Of a DNA stretch of 64,000 nucleotides, positions 25,008 to 33,756 are shown one piece after another. The stretch spans positions 248,001 to 312,000 of the forward strand of contig NZ_JACVAE010000004.1 in the NCBI RefSeq assembly GCF_014851675.1, in the 5' to 3' direction. The notes below the pieces were generated by a model that had not been told where the DNA came from, did not search any database, and saw only the letters and a list, made by a program, of their open reading frames with translations. The translations under genes and the position numbers were made by a program. Source of the stretch: Rhizobium sp. ARZ01. Lineage in GTDB: Bacteria; Pseudomonadota; Alphaproteobacteria; Rhizobiales; Rhizobiaceae. Numbering within the stretch: the first letter of the stretch is position 1; the number at the start of each line of letters is the position of its first letter.

Positions 25008-26522
25008 ATGAGCGAACAGGCAGTGTTTCGCATTGAGGGCGTGCGCAAATGCTTTGGGCCGGTACCGGTGCTCCAAGGGGTGGACCTCGACCTCAAGGCC
25101 GGCGCCGTGACGGTTTTGATGGGTGCCAATGGTGCCGGCAAATCCACGCTCGTACGTATCCTCTCCGGAGTCTATACGCGAGATGCTGGCACGATCACGC
25201 TTGCAGGTGCTGCTTTCGAGCCGGCAACGCCGGCCGAGGCGATCCGCGCCGGCGTCGTCACCGTGCACCAGAACATCAATGACGGCGTCGTCGCCGATCT
25301 CGATGTCGCGACCAATCTCACGCTCGACCGGCTGAACGGCCGCGATGCCAGGCTGTTATTCAACCCGCGCCGGGTGCGGCGCGAGGCGGCGGCCGTTGCA
25401 TCCCGCATGGGCCTTGCTATCGATCTTTCGGCCAGCATCAACGACCTGACGCTCGCCGACCGCCAGATGGTGGCGATTGCGCGCGCCATGGCACATGAGC
25501 CGAAGGTGCTGGTCCTCGACGAGCCGACTTCCTCGCTGTCGAGCGCCGAGGCCGATCGCCTCTTCGATCTCGTCGACCGCCTGAAGGCGCGCGGAGTCGC
25601 CATTCTCTATATCTCGCACCGCATGTCGGATATCCGTCGCCTTGCCGACAGCATCGTCTCGCTGCGCGACGGCCGCATCACCGGTCGTTTCGAGGGGCCG
25701 GAGCTTGACTATGAGGGTGCGGTCAATGCCATGCTCGGCCGCAAGGTTTCTGCCGGTGCGGTCGCCGTGCGCGAGGCGGGCCGTCCGGTCTTCAGCGTGC
25801 GCGGCCTCAAGCTTTCCGAACAGTCGCGGCCCTTTGATTTCGATCTCGGCGATGGCGAGATCGTCGCGGTCACCGGTCTCGTCGGTGTGGGCAAGACGGC
25901 GCTTGCCGAAACGCTTTTTGGCGCCCGCGTGCCCGCGGCGGGTGAAATGACGCTGGACGGTGCGCGCTATGCGCCCAAGACGACGGGCCAGGCGATTGCC
26001 CACGGTGTCTTCCTCGTTGCCAAGGACCGCGCAATCAGCGGTATCGTGCCCGATTTCAATATCTACGAGAATATCAGCCTGCCGTTCCTCCGGCGGCTCT
26101 CGGCCTTCGGCATCGCAAGCCGCCGTGCGGAAAAAGTGAAAGCCCGCCAGCAGATCACCTCGCTCGGTGTCGTCTGCCGCAGCGAGCGTGACGAGATGCA
26201 GACGCTTTCGGGCGGCAACCAGCAGAAGGTCATGGTCGGCCGCTGGCTTTCCGAGCCCTCGCGCCTTCTCATCCTTGATGAGCCCTTCCAGGGCGTCGAC
26301 ATCGCCGCCCGCCGCGACATCGGCGAGAAGCTGCGCGCGTCTGCCGCCGGACGAACCACCATCCTTTTCCTGACGGAACTCGATGAGGCCTTCGAGGTCG
26401 CCGACCGCATCCTCGTGATGTCGGAACAGACCATCGTGGGTGAGCACCGCAATGCCGGCATCGATGTCGAGCGGCTGCTCTCCGAGATCGCCGGGCAATT
26501 CTATGAACGGGTCAGTGCATGA
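25008..26522 (+). CDS. Ribose-type sugar ABC transporter, double ATPase subunit
   Basis: A 504-residue RbsA-type protein with two nucleotide-binding domains. The first has Walker A GANGAGKST (near residue 44), a degenerate signature (LTLADRQMVAIARA) and Walker B VLVLDEPTSSL. The second has a degenerate Walker A (GLVGVGKTAL) with a canonical LSGGNQQKV signature and LLILDEPFQGVD. This arrangement is normal for CUT2 sugar importers. GGAGGAGAG precedes the ATG. Context makes methylthioribose or a related 5-modified ribose the likely cargo. Confidence 0.9.
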   Translation: MSEQAVFRIEGVRKCFGPVPVLQGVDLDLKAGAVTVLMGANGAGKSTLVRILSGVYTRDAGTITLAGAAFEPATPAEAIRAGVVTVHQNINDGVVADLDVATNLTLDRLNGRDARLLFNPRRVRREAAAVASRMGLAIDLSASINDLTLADRQMVAIARAMAHEPKVLVLDEPTSSLSSAEADRLFDLVDRLKARGVAILYISHRMSDIRRLADSIVSLRDGRITGRFEGPELDYEGAVNAMLGRKVSAGAVAVREAGRPVFSVRGLKLSEQSRPFDFDLGDGEIVAVTGLVGVGKTALAETLFGARVPAAGEMTLDGARYAPKTTGQAIAHGVFLVAKDRAISGIVPDFNIYENISLPFLRRLSAFGIASRRAEKVKARQQITSLGVVCRSERDEMQTLSGGNQQKVMVGRWLSEPSRLLILDEPFQGVDIAARRDIGEKLRASAAGRTTILFLTELDEAFEVADRILVMSEQTIVGEHRNAGIDVERLLSEIAGQFYERVSA

Positions 26523-27571
26523 TGATGAGTGAACAGAGCAAATCCGCGGCCGCCGGTGCCGTCCCGCCGGCCAGTCTCAACATCAGGGAAACCGCGATCA
26601 AATACGGCTTTCTCGTGCTGCTCGCCGGCATGGTGCTCTATTTCTCGCTCGTCACCGGCGGCTTTGCCTCGCCGCAAAGCGCGGTCTTCATCCTGCAATC
26701 CGTGTCGATTACGGGCATCCTGGCGCTCGGCGTGACGGCCACCCTTGTCGTCGGCGGTTTTGACCTCTCCATCGGTTCCGTCGCCACAACGGCCATGATG
26801 GCCTCGTCCTATGTGATGGTGGTGATGGGTGGAGATGCGGCGACGGCGACGCTCGTCTGCCTTGCCGTCGGTGTGCTCGTCGGCCTCATCAACGGGATCA
26901 TCATAGTCTACATGCGCGTGCCGGATCTTCTGGCGACGCTCGGCATGATGTTCCTGCTGCTCGGCCTACAGCGCATCCCGACGGAGGGGCGTTCTATTGC
27001 CACGGGCATGACGCTGCCGGATGGCTCGACGGCAACGGGCGCCTTCAGCCCGGCCTTTCTGGCGCTGGGTCGCCATCGTTTCGATCTGATCCTGCCCAAT
27101 CTCGTGCCGGTCTCGGTGGTCGTGTTGATCGTGCTTGCCATCATCATCTGGTTCTTCCTCGAATACACCCGCTTCGGCCGCATGATGTATGCAGTCGGCT
27201 CCAACGAGCGGGCCGCGAGCCTCGCCGGTGCGCCGGTCAACGCCTACAAGATCTCCGCCTACATCATCTCCGGCGTCTTCGCCTCGATCGGCGGCATCCT
27301 GCTCGCTGCCCGCCTCGGGCGCGGCGACATTGCCTCGGGCAACAACCTGCTTCTTGATGCTGTCGCAGCCGCGCTGATCGGCTTTGCCGTGCTCGGTGCC
27401 GCCAAGCCGAATGCCTTCGGTACAGCCATCGGTGCGCTTTTCGTCGGTATCCTGCTGCAGGGGCTGACGATGATGAACGCGCCTTACTACACACAGGATT
27501 TCGTAAAGGGCGCGGTGCTCGTCATCGCCCTGATCTTCACCTTTGCGCTCTCGAAAAGAGGCAAACGCTGA
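26519..27571 (+). CDS. Ribose-type sugar ABC transporter, permease
   Basis: A 350-residue RbsC-type permease with about ten membrane helices, including the family segments GVTATLVVGGFDLSIGSV and YAVGSNERAASLAGAPVN (cytoplasmic coupling loop) and a C-terminal LALIFTFALSKRGKR. The start overlaps the ATPase stop by four bases (ATGA), so the two are translationally coupled. Together with the ATPase and the binding protein at 27622 it forms a complete CUT2 importer in the inner membrane. Confidence 0.9.
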   Translation: MMMSEQSKSAAAGAVPPASLNIRETAIKYGFLVLLAGMVLYFSLVTGGFASPQSAVFILQSVSITGILALGVTATLVVGGFDLSIGSVATTAMMASSYVMVVMGGDAATATLVCLAVGVLVGLINGIIIVYMRVPDLLATLGMMFLLLGLQRIPTEGRSIATGMTLPDGSTATGAFSPAFLALGRHRFDLILPNLVPVSVVVLIVLAIIIWFFLEYTRFGRMMYAVGSNERAASLAGAPVNAYKISAYIISGVFASIGGILLAARLGRGDIASGNNLLLDAVAAALIGFAVLGAAKPNAFGTAIGALFVGILLQGLTMMNAPYYTQDFVKGAVLVIALIFTFALSKRGKR

Positions 27572-27621
27572 GTGCGGGGCCCTCGGCGGATAACCAAAGT
27601 TCACCAGTGGAGGAGACTGAC

Positions 27622-28665
27622 ATGAACCTTACTCGCAGAACCCTGGGCAAGATAACGTTCGGGCTGATGAGCGCGGCGGCATTCGCCGTGCCGTCCTTTG
27701 CAGCCGACATGCCGAAGCCGTTCGACAAGCCTGGCGACGTGAAGATCGCGCTCGTGCGCTACCTTTCGACCGGCGATTTCTTCCAGTCCTACCTCGCTGG
27801 TGTCGAGGCGCAGGCAAAAGCGCTGGGCGTTCAGCTTCAGGTCTTCGACAGTCGCCAGGATGCCGCACTCCAGGCCGACATGGTCGACCAGGCCATCGCG
27901 CTTGGCGTGCAGGGCATTATCATCCAGCACGGCCTGACGGAATCCATGAAGGAAGCGGCCCAGCGCGCGGTCGACGCGGGCATCAAGGTCGTCGCCTTCG
28001 ACGTGAACGTCGAGAATGAAAAGATCCCGCAGGTCGAGCAGTCGGACCGCGACCTTGCCCGTCTCGCGCTCGAGCAGGCGATCAAGGACAACGGCGAAAG
28101 CTTTAAGGCAGGTTATGTTTATGTCGCCGGCATCGCGCCGCTCGATCGTCGCGACGAAACTTGGAAGGAATTCAAGGCGAAGTATTCGGGTATCAACGAA
28201 GCCGCCCAGTTCGGCACGATGGACAACCCGATCGCCAACTCGGTCGCCAACCAGGCGCGCTCGGTGATCTCCGCCAATCCTGATATCACCGTGATGTTCG
28301 CCCCCTATGACGAATTCGCCAAGGGCGTGAAGATCGCTGTCGACGAAGCCGGCCTGTCCTCCGGCGTGAAGATCTACTCGGCCGACATCTCGACCTCCGA
28401 TATCGCCGCCATGCGCGAATCCGAATCGGCCTGGGCGGCAACGGCTGCGACGAACCCGGCCGTGGTCGGCCAGGTCTCGGTGCGTTCGCTCGCCATGCTG
28501 CTTGCCGGCGAAGACCCGGGCAGGCAGGTCATCGTGCCGCCGACGCTGATCACGCAGAAGGATCTCAACGATCAGGACATCAAGAACATGGAAGAGCTCG
28601 GCGTGAAGCTGCCGCAGTTCGCCCATGCCGAGGTCGCGATGCCGGCATGGATGCCGAAGCCCTGA
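27622..28665 (+). CDS. Ribose-type sugar-binding protein (periplasmic)
   Basis: A 347-residue RbsB-type periplasmic binding protein. The signal peptide (MNLTRRTLGKITFGLMSAAAFAVPSFA) has twin arginines and ends about residue 27. The mature part shows the type I fold with VKIALVRYLSTGDFFQSYLAGVEAQ across its start, a hinge DVNVENEKIPQ and VMFAPYDEFAKGVKIAVDEAG. GGAGGAG precedes ATG 27622, preferred over an in-frame GTG five codons earlier. It brings the sugar to the permease. It ends in a strong terminator that also separates it from the convergent aldolase gene. Confidence 0.9.
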   Translation: MNLTRRTLGKITFGLMSAAAFAVPSFAADMPKPFDKPGDVKIALVRYLSTGDFFQSYLAGVEAQAKALGVQLQVFDSRQDAALQADMVDQAIALGVQGIIIQHGLTESMKEAAQRAVDAGIKVVAFDVNVENEKIPQVEQSDRDLARLALEQAIKDNGESFKAGYVYVAGIAPLDRRDETWKEFKAKYSGINEAAQFGTMDNPIANSVANQARSVISANPDITVMFAPYDEFAKGVKIAVDEAGLSSGVKIYSADISTSDIAAMRESESAWAATAATNPAVVGQVSVRSLAMLLAGEDPGRQVIVPPTLITQKDLNDQDIKNMEELGVKLPQFAHAEVAMPAWMPKP

Positions 28666-28686
28666 TTTCGGGCGAGGGGAATGAAG

Positions 28687-28715
28687 AAGGGGCGGTCCAT
28701 CGGGCCGCCCCTTTT
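28687..28715 (+). terminator. Rho-independent terminator after the ABC operon
   Basis: Perfect nine-base stem (AAGGGGCGG / CCGCCCCTT), nine-base loop, followed by TT. It lies 22 bases after the binding-protein stop, in the convergent gap with the aldolase gene. Confidence 0.8.
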
Positions 28716-28766
28716 GCTTCGCTTGGCTCAGTGAAATGAGGCAGCCGGTCTGCCCCGCCCAAAAGC

Positions 28767-30821
28767 TCAGCGCATCGCCGCGGCGATGTTGCCACCATCG
28801 ACGGTGGTCACGTCGGCGGTCGTGCGTTCGGCAAGCGCATGGTGCACGAAGGCGCGGGCGACGTCTTCTGCCGTCACTTCGAGGCCGAGTAGGTTGCCGC
28901 CCATGTATTCCTTGACGGAGAGGCCGCGGGCCGCCGCGCGGTTGGCGATCATCTCGTCGTTGAGCAGGCCGGAGCGGATACGGTCCGCATTGACGGCGTT
29001 GACGCGGATATGGTCGGCGCCGTGTTCCAGCGCGTACTGGCGCGACAGGAAGAGCGTTGCTGCCTTCGGTAGGCCGTAGGCGCCGAATTTCGCGCCCGGA
29101 TTGACCGCCTGCTTAGAGGCGTTGAAGAGCAATACTCCGCCGGTCTTCTGCGCCTTCATGATGCGAACGGCGTTCTGTGCGACGGTCTGGTGGGCGAAGA
29201 AGTTCAGCTCGAAGCTCTTGCGCAGTAGTGCGTCGTCCATGGTAGCAATCGGGCTTTCCCAGGCCGCGCCGGCATTGGAGACGACGATGTCGATACCACC
29301 AAATGTGGCGACCGCCTTGTCGAAGGCGGCGCGCACGGAGACAGGATCGGTGATATCGCAGGCGATGCCGATCGAATTGTTGCCGGCGGCCTTGGCGACC
29401 GCTGCCGCCTTTTCGCCGTCGAGGTCGAGCGCCATCACATGCGCGCCCTCCGCAGCGAAGGCCTTGACGACAGCTGCGCCAATTGCACCTGCGCCGCCGG
29501 TGACGACCGCGACCTGTCCGGTGAACGGCTTTGGCTTAGCGCCCGCCAGTTTTGCCTGTTCCAGCGACCAGTATTCGAGGTCGAAGAGATCAGGCCGGCT
29601 CACCGGCTCGAAACGGCCGACGGACTCCGCATCCCGCGCGGCTTCGATCCACATCTCGCCGACATCGACGGCGATGCTCGCATCCTTGAAGGTCCGCCCG
29701 TGACCGAACATGCCAAGGCCCGGCACCAAGGTCAGGCGCGGCATGGGATCGAGCATAACGCGCTTGACGTCGTCGCGCGCATCATTGCTGCGGAAGTACT
29801 CGGTATAGTTGGCGGCAAAGGCGGCGACGTGCTCGTCAATGAGGGCGCGATAGCCGGCGAGATCGTCTTTTGCCGGCGACGGAAGCACCATCGGGCCGGT
29901 CTTGATGCGAATGGAAAGGTCCGGCGTGGAAACGCCGCGGGCCGCCATGTCGGCGACTTCAGCTGCGTTGACGAAGTCGAGAATTGCAGGCGAGGAGCGG
30001 AAGACGCTGACCATGCGGTCATAGCGGCCCTCGCCCTTGTCGACGGCGACGGCGCCGCGCAGCATGGGGGCGATATCGGCGGGGCATGCCAGTGAAGCGG
30101 GCAGGGCGGCCGGTGTGAAGGGGTTTCGGCTGTTAGTCTTCACATGGTCTTCGGCGACCGTGACGTAATGGATCATGCGGTCATAGGCTTCCTTCGCCGT
30201 CTCGCCGAAGGTGAAGATACCGTGCTTGTCGAGGATCAGGCCCTCGACCGTCGGGTCCTGATCGAACACCTCGGCCGCCGCCTTGGCGAGCGCGAAACCG
30301 GGCATGATATAGGGCACGAAGCCCATCTTCCTCCCGAAGAGTTCGATGCTCATTTCCCGGCTCTTGGCCTGGTCGGCGATGGCAAGGATGGCGGTCGAAT
30401 GGGTGTGGTCGACGAATTTGTGCGGCAGGAAGGCATGCAGCAGCGCTTCCACCGAAGGATTCGGTGCCGCGGGATCGACCAGGTTGGCGCGCAGCAGCGT
30501 CACCATATCCTCGTCCGAGAGTTTTTCGAGCTTGCGGCTCTTCAGGAGAGGGCTGACCTTGACGGCGGGCAGGCCCGGCGGCTCGATCGTACACATGTCC
30601 CAGCCGCTACCTTTGACGCACAGCACAGCATGGGTATCGCCGACGAGGTCGGTCATTTCGGTCTTTACGGAGGTATTACCGCCACCGTGCAGTACCAGCC
30701 GCGGCTCGCCGCCCAGAAGCCGTGTCGTATAGGTGCGCAACGCCAGATCGCGATTGACGCCCTTCGCTGTATAGGAGGCAACAACCTTTTCCGCTTCGTC
30801 GTCGCGCCAGAGATTTTCCAT
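28767..30821 (-). CDS. Fused class II aldolase / short-chain dehydrogenase
   Basis: A 684-residue bifunctional protein of the rhamnulose-1-phosphate aldolase/alcohol dehydrogenase (RhaD) architecture. Residues 1-390 are a class II aldolase with HGGGNTSVK, zinc ligands in VDHTHSTA (His139, His141) and DKHGIFTFG. Residues 430-684 are an SDR with VVTGGAGAIG, NAG, and YGLPK as the catalytic Tyr/Lys. Rhamnose genes are absent. In this cluster it more likely splits 5-methylthioribulose 1-phosphate into dihydroxyacetone phosphate and methylthioacetaldehyde, the SDR half then acting on the aldehyde. This is inferred from the characterised MtnK-MtnA-Ald2 shunt. GGGAGG precedes ATG 30821. Confidence 0.85.
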   Translation of the reverse strand: MENLWRDDEAEKVVASYTAKGVNRDLALRTYTTRLLGGEPRLVLHGGGNTSVKTEMTDLVGDTHAVLCVKGSGWDMCTIEPPGLPAVKVSPLLKSRKLEKLSDEDMVTLLRANLVDPAAPNPSVEALLHAFLPHKFVDHTHSTAILAIADQAKSREMSIELFGRKMGFVPYIMPGFALAKAAAEVFDQDPTVEGLILDKHGIFTFGETAKEAYDRMIHYVTVAEDHVKTNSRNPFTPAALPASLACPADIAPMLRGAVAVDKGEGRYDRMVSVFRSSPAILDFVNAAEVADMAARGVSTPDLSIRIKTGPMVLPSPAKDDLAGYRALIDEHVAAFAANYTEYFRSNDARDDVKRVMLDPMPRLTLVPGLGMFGHGRTFKDASIAVDVGEMWIEAARDAESVGRFEPVSRPDLFDLEYWSLEQAKLAGAKPKPFTGQVAVVTGGAGAIGAAVVKAFAAEGAHVMALDLDGEKAAAVAKAAGNNSIGIACDITDPVSVRAAFDKAVATFGGIDIVVSNAGAAWESPIATMDDALLRKSFELNFFAHQTVAQNAVRIMKAQKTGGVLLFNASKQAVNPGAKFGAYGLPKAATLFLSRQYALEHGADHIRVNAVNADRIRSGLLNDEMIANRAAARGLSVKEYMGGNLLGLEVTAEDVARAFVHHALAERTTADVTTVDGGNIAAAMR

Positions 30822-30879
30822 TGTGTTCAGCCTCCCGATAAACCGGCCCGGCCGGCATCGGCGGGCCCAAACATCTGAC

Positions 30880-31860
30880 TCAAGCCTTACCCGAGCCGCC
30901 CTTGCCAACCCCTTGACGGGTCCAGCGATCCAAGACCCGTCGCGCCATCGAGGTGGTGATGACGAGATGTGAGGCAAAACCGCCCTTCAGCGCCGCCATT
31001 AGCGGATCGAACTTGCTTTCCTCCTGCACGACGAGCATCCGCTTGCGGATCGCACGGATGGAATTGAGATCGGCCGAAATGCAACGTCGGTTGTGCGGAC
31101 AGTCCATCCATTGGCCGTCGTGGTCGATGAGCTGGCCGGCGATGACGCCGGCAGCGCCCTTCTCGCCCATGGCATGCATGTCCGCGGCCGAAAGCGCGCC
31201 GCACTTGACGAGATGGCTATCGTCCTCGATGCCTCCGACGGAGTAGAGCGCGAGCTCGCAGTCGGAAATAGTGGCAAGCTGCTCCTTGATAACCGGCTCG
31301 CCACGCAGTTCTTCGGCGAGCCGCTCGGAGGATAGAACGAGAGGCGCATAAATATTGATGCCTTCTGCATTGAGCCGGCGCGCGATTTCCGTGGTGCATT
31401 GGTCCGGCCGGTAAGAGTAGGGGGCACCAAGATTGCCGCAGAGTTGCACGACGGTGACGCTCCTGAGGTCGGCAAAGGGCATCACGTCAGCGATGTGGTA
31501 GACGGTGCGGCCCCAGGCGACGCCGATCCGGTCGCCCTTGTTGATGAGTTCGAGGAAAACGGAAGCCGCGACCACCGGCATCTCGGCGGCCGGGTCCATG
31601 GCCTGCCGGTCTTCAGGCACGAGCCAGGCTGTCGTCAGTCCGGTGGCGTCCTCCAACTCGCGCGCGAGAACGTCATCGGAAAAGAGTTCAGAGGATGTCG
31701 TTATGGTGACGATCCCCATCTCGCGCGCCTTGCGCAGATACATGGCGATGGAAGCGCGCGAGATTTCTAGCCGTTGGGCGACTTCGTCCTGGCGCAGCCC
31801 GTGGTTGTAGTAGAGCCAGGCGGCCTTGTGGATGATCTGATCGTTGGCACGGATGGGCAT
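30880..31860 (-). CDS. SorC/DeoR-type sugar-binding transcriptional regulator
   Basis: A 326-residue SorC-family regulator. The N-terminal helix-turn-helix (AAWLYYNHGLRQDEVAQRLE then ISRASIAMYLRKAREMGIV, residues 13-51) precedes a sugar-phosphate-binding domain with GVAWGRTVYHIAD, QLCGNLGAP and GAAGVIAGQLIDHDGQ. Such proteins sense phosphorylated sugars. It is upstream of and probably co-transcribed with the aldolase/dehydrogenase gene. Its own promoter has half-sites like the inverted repeat between mtnK and the ABC genes, suggesting that it controls the whole cluster and itself. Confidence 0.88.
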   Translation of the reverse strand: MPIRANDQIIHKAAWLYYNHGLRQDEVAQRLEISRASIAMYLRKAREMGIVTITTSSELFSDDVLARELEDATGLTTAWLVPEDRQAMDPAAEMPVVAASVFLELINKGDRIGVAWGRTVYHIADVMPFADLRSVTVVQLCGNLGAPYSYRPDQCTTEIARRLNAEGINIYAPLVLSSERLAEELRGEPVIKEQLATISDCELALYSVGGIEDDSHLVKCGALSAADMHAMGEKGAAGVIAGQLIDHDGQWMDCPHNRRCISADLNSIRAIRKRMLVVQEESKFDPLMAALKGGFASHLVITTSMARRVLDRWTRQGVGKGGSGKA

Positions 31861-31879
31861 ATGAGTCTTTCTCGGATCG

Positions 31880-31915
31880 TTTTGACATTATTCATCCATG
31901 CTGACAAAAGTCAAC
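31880..31915. promoter_or_regulatory. Candidate autoregulatory operator of the SorC gene
   Basis: TTTTGACATT and AAAGTCAAC half-sites in opposite orientation, 20-47 bases before the SorC start. They resemble the perfect repeat at 24942-24968 (TTGACATTTGA). Confidence 0.5.
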
Positions 31916-32122
31916 AAATCCTTGGTGCAGTCGCGGCGTCGCCGCTCTGCCGCGCTCTGACACCCTGCGGAGGTGGGAAAGGGTTGTCTGAGCGATGTAG
32001 TTGGTTTCGACCCGATGATCCGTCGGCGTCAACAGGTCGCCGTCGCTTTAGACAGCGGCAGCCGACGTTACATCCGTAACCAACTGAAGCGATCCTGCTG
32101 GAATGATGATGGCTGCAAAGCG

Positions 32123-32137
32123 CTTGTCGTACGAGAA
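32123..32137. repeat. 15-bp repeat, right copy
   Basis: CTTGTCGTACGAGAA, identical to 19396-19410 and in the same orientation. It lies in the gene-free gap between the SorC promoter and the MocR gene end. Confidence 0.5.
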
Positions 32138-32152
32138 TTCCTCAAAGGTCTG

Positions 32153-33646
32153 CTATGGCTTCATCACCGCCCGAAGCGCACTCGCCAATTTCTTGACAGC
32201 AACCTCGATTTCCAGAGGTGTGTAAGCGGCAAAGCCCATGAGGAAGCCCGCCTTGCCATCGCTGGCAGCGTGCAGCGCTGATAGCCCAAGAAGCTCGATC
32301 CCGACACGTTGCGCCGCATCGATGGCGGTGCGCTCCGAGAGGTCGCAGGTCAACACGCAGGGCATTTGCAGCCCACCGATGGGAACGCGCGGCTCGACGA
32401 AATTCGACAGATGCGTGCTGACGAGGCCAGCCAGCACGTCGAGCCGTTCGGCATAGACGCCGCGCATGGTGCGTACATGCGCGCCGAAATGTCCGCCCTC
32501 CATGAACCGGGCCAGCGTCAGTTGCGCCATGGGGGCGGTATGGCCATCCAGCAGCGTGCGCGCGACCGTCATCGGCTTTACGAGTTGGGGCGGCAACACG
32601 ACGTAGCCAATCCGCAAGCCCGGAAAGAGCGATTTGGTGAAGGTGCCGATGTAGATGGTCCGATCGTGCGGGTCGAGGCCTTGCACGCAGGCCGTAGGCT
32701 TGCCCGCGTAGTGAAACTCGCTGTCATAGTCGTCTTCGATAATCCACGCCTGGTTCCGCGCGGCCCATTCGATCAGTGCCAGGCGGCGGTCCAATGTCAG
32801 AGTCGCACCGGTCGGGAACTGGTGGGAAGGCGTCAGGAAGACTGCCTTGGCCCGGCGCGGCTCCGCCGTGATCTGATCCACGACGATACCCTGCCGATCC
32901 ACTCGAATGGGGACGCATTCCAGCCCAGCCGCGTCGAACGCCTTGCGCGCACCGTAATAGGCAGGATCTTCGATGAAGAGCCGATCACCGGGATCGAGCA
33001 GCATATTCGCGCATAGCGACATGGCCTGCTGCGAACTGGTCAGCACCAGCACGCGGTCGGCTGTGGCGCGCGCACCGCGTTCAAGGTTCACATAGTCTGC
33101 GATGGCGCAGCGAAGCGGCTCGGTGCCCTGCGGATCGCCGTGAAGCAGACCCTGCGCGCCAACTTCTTTGCGCACCTGCCGCTCCAGGCGCTCCCAGAGC
33201 TGAAGCGGAAAGGTGCGCGTTTCCGGCACACCATGCGCGAAGGGCCGCGGCGAAAGCAGTTCGCGCACGCCGCCGCTGCGAAACATGCTAGCACCGCGTT
33301 TGCTGAGGTTTGGGGCCGCCCGGTTGCGCAAGAGTGCATCTCGCTGCGAGAGGCGATGACCAGGCGTGAATTCCGTCATCTCCGCGACGAAGCTGCCGCT
33401 GCCCACGCGCCGGTCGATGAAACCTTCGGCGTGAAGCTGAGCATAGGACGCCTCGATCGTATCGCGCGAAACGCCGAGCGATTTGGCGAGCGCGCGAGAG
33501 GCCGGCAGCGGTTTACCCGGTCCCAGCGCACCGTCGACGATCAGTTGGCGGATTGACCGCTGTATCCGCGCGTGAAGCGGCATCGTCGCATGGGCGGGGT
33601 GGGCAACCCACGCTTTTACGGATTCGAGTTGTGAATGCTTGAACAA
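32153..33646 (-). CDS. MocR/PdxR-type transcriptional regulator
   Basis: A 497-residue MocR-family protein: an N-terminal GntR winged helix (RSIRQLIVDGALGPGKPLPASRALAKSLGVSRDTI in consecutive pieces, residues 29-65) and a fold-type I aminotransferase domain. The PLP lysine lies in FTKSLFPGLRIGYV and the PLP-phosphate contact in IIEDDYDSEF. These regulators sense PLP or an amino compound. The open frame begins at a TTG without a clear ribosome-binding site; ATG 33583 is an alternative start. Divergent from a BenE-type transporter, which it may control. Confidence 0.85.
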   Translation of the reverse strand: MFKHSQLESVKAWVAHPAHATMPLHARIQRSIRQLIVDGALGPGKPLPASRALAKSLGVSRDTIEASYAQLHAEGFIDRRVGSGSFVAEMTEFTPGHRLSQRDALLRNRAAPNLSKRGASMFRSGGVRELLSPRPFAHGVPETRTFPLQLWERLERQVRKEVGAQGLLHGDPQGTEPLRCAIADYVNLERGARATADRVLVLTSSQQAMSLCANMLLDPGDRLFIEDPAYYGARKAFDAAGLECVPIRVDRQGIVVDQITAEPRRAKAVFLTPSHQFPTGATLTLDRRLALIEWAARNQAWIIEDDYDSEFHYAGKPTACVQGLDPHDRTIYIGTFTKSLFPGLRIGYVVLPPQLVKPMTVARTLLDGHTAPMAQLTLARFMEGGHFGAHVRTMRGVYAERLDVLAGLVSTHLSNFVEPRVPIGGLQMPCVLTCDLSERTAIDAAQRVGIELLGLSALHAASDGKAGFLMGFAAYTPLEIEVAVKKLASALRAVMKP

Positions 33647-33756
33647 ATGGTCTGGGTCGCTCGAATGAAGTGGATGGGTATATCAGGCCATTGGTGGGCT
33701 AAGTGTCAATGCCCTGTCGGCCTTGTGCCCCAAACTTCAGGAGACTCTCCAGGAAT

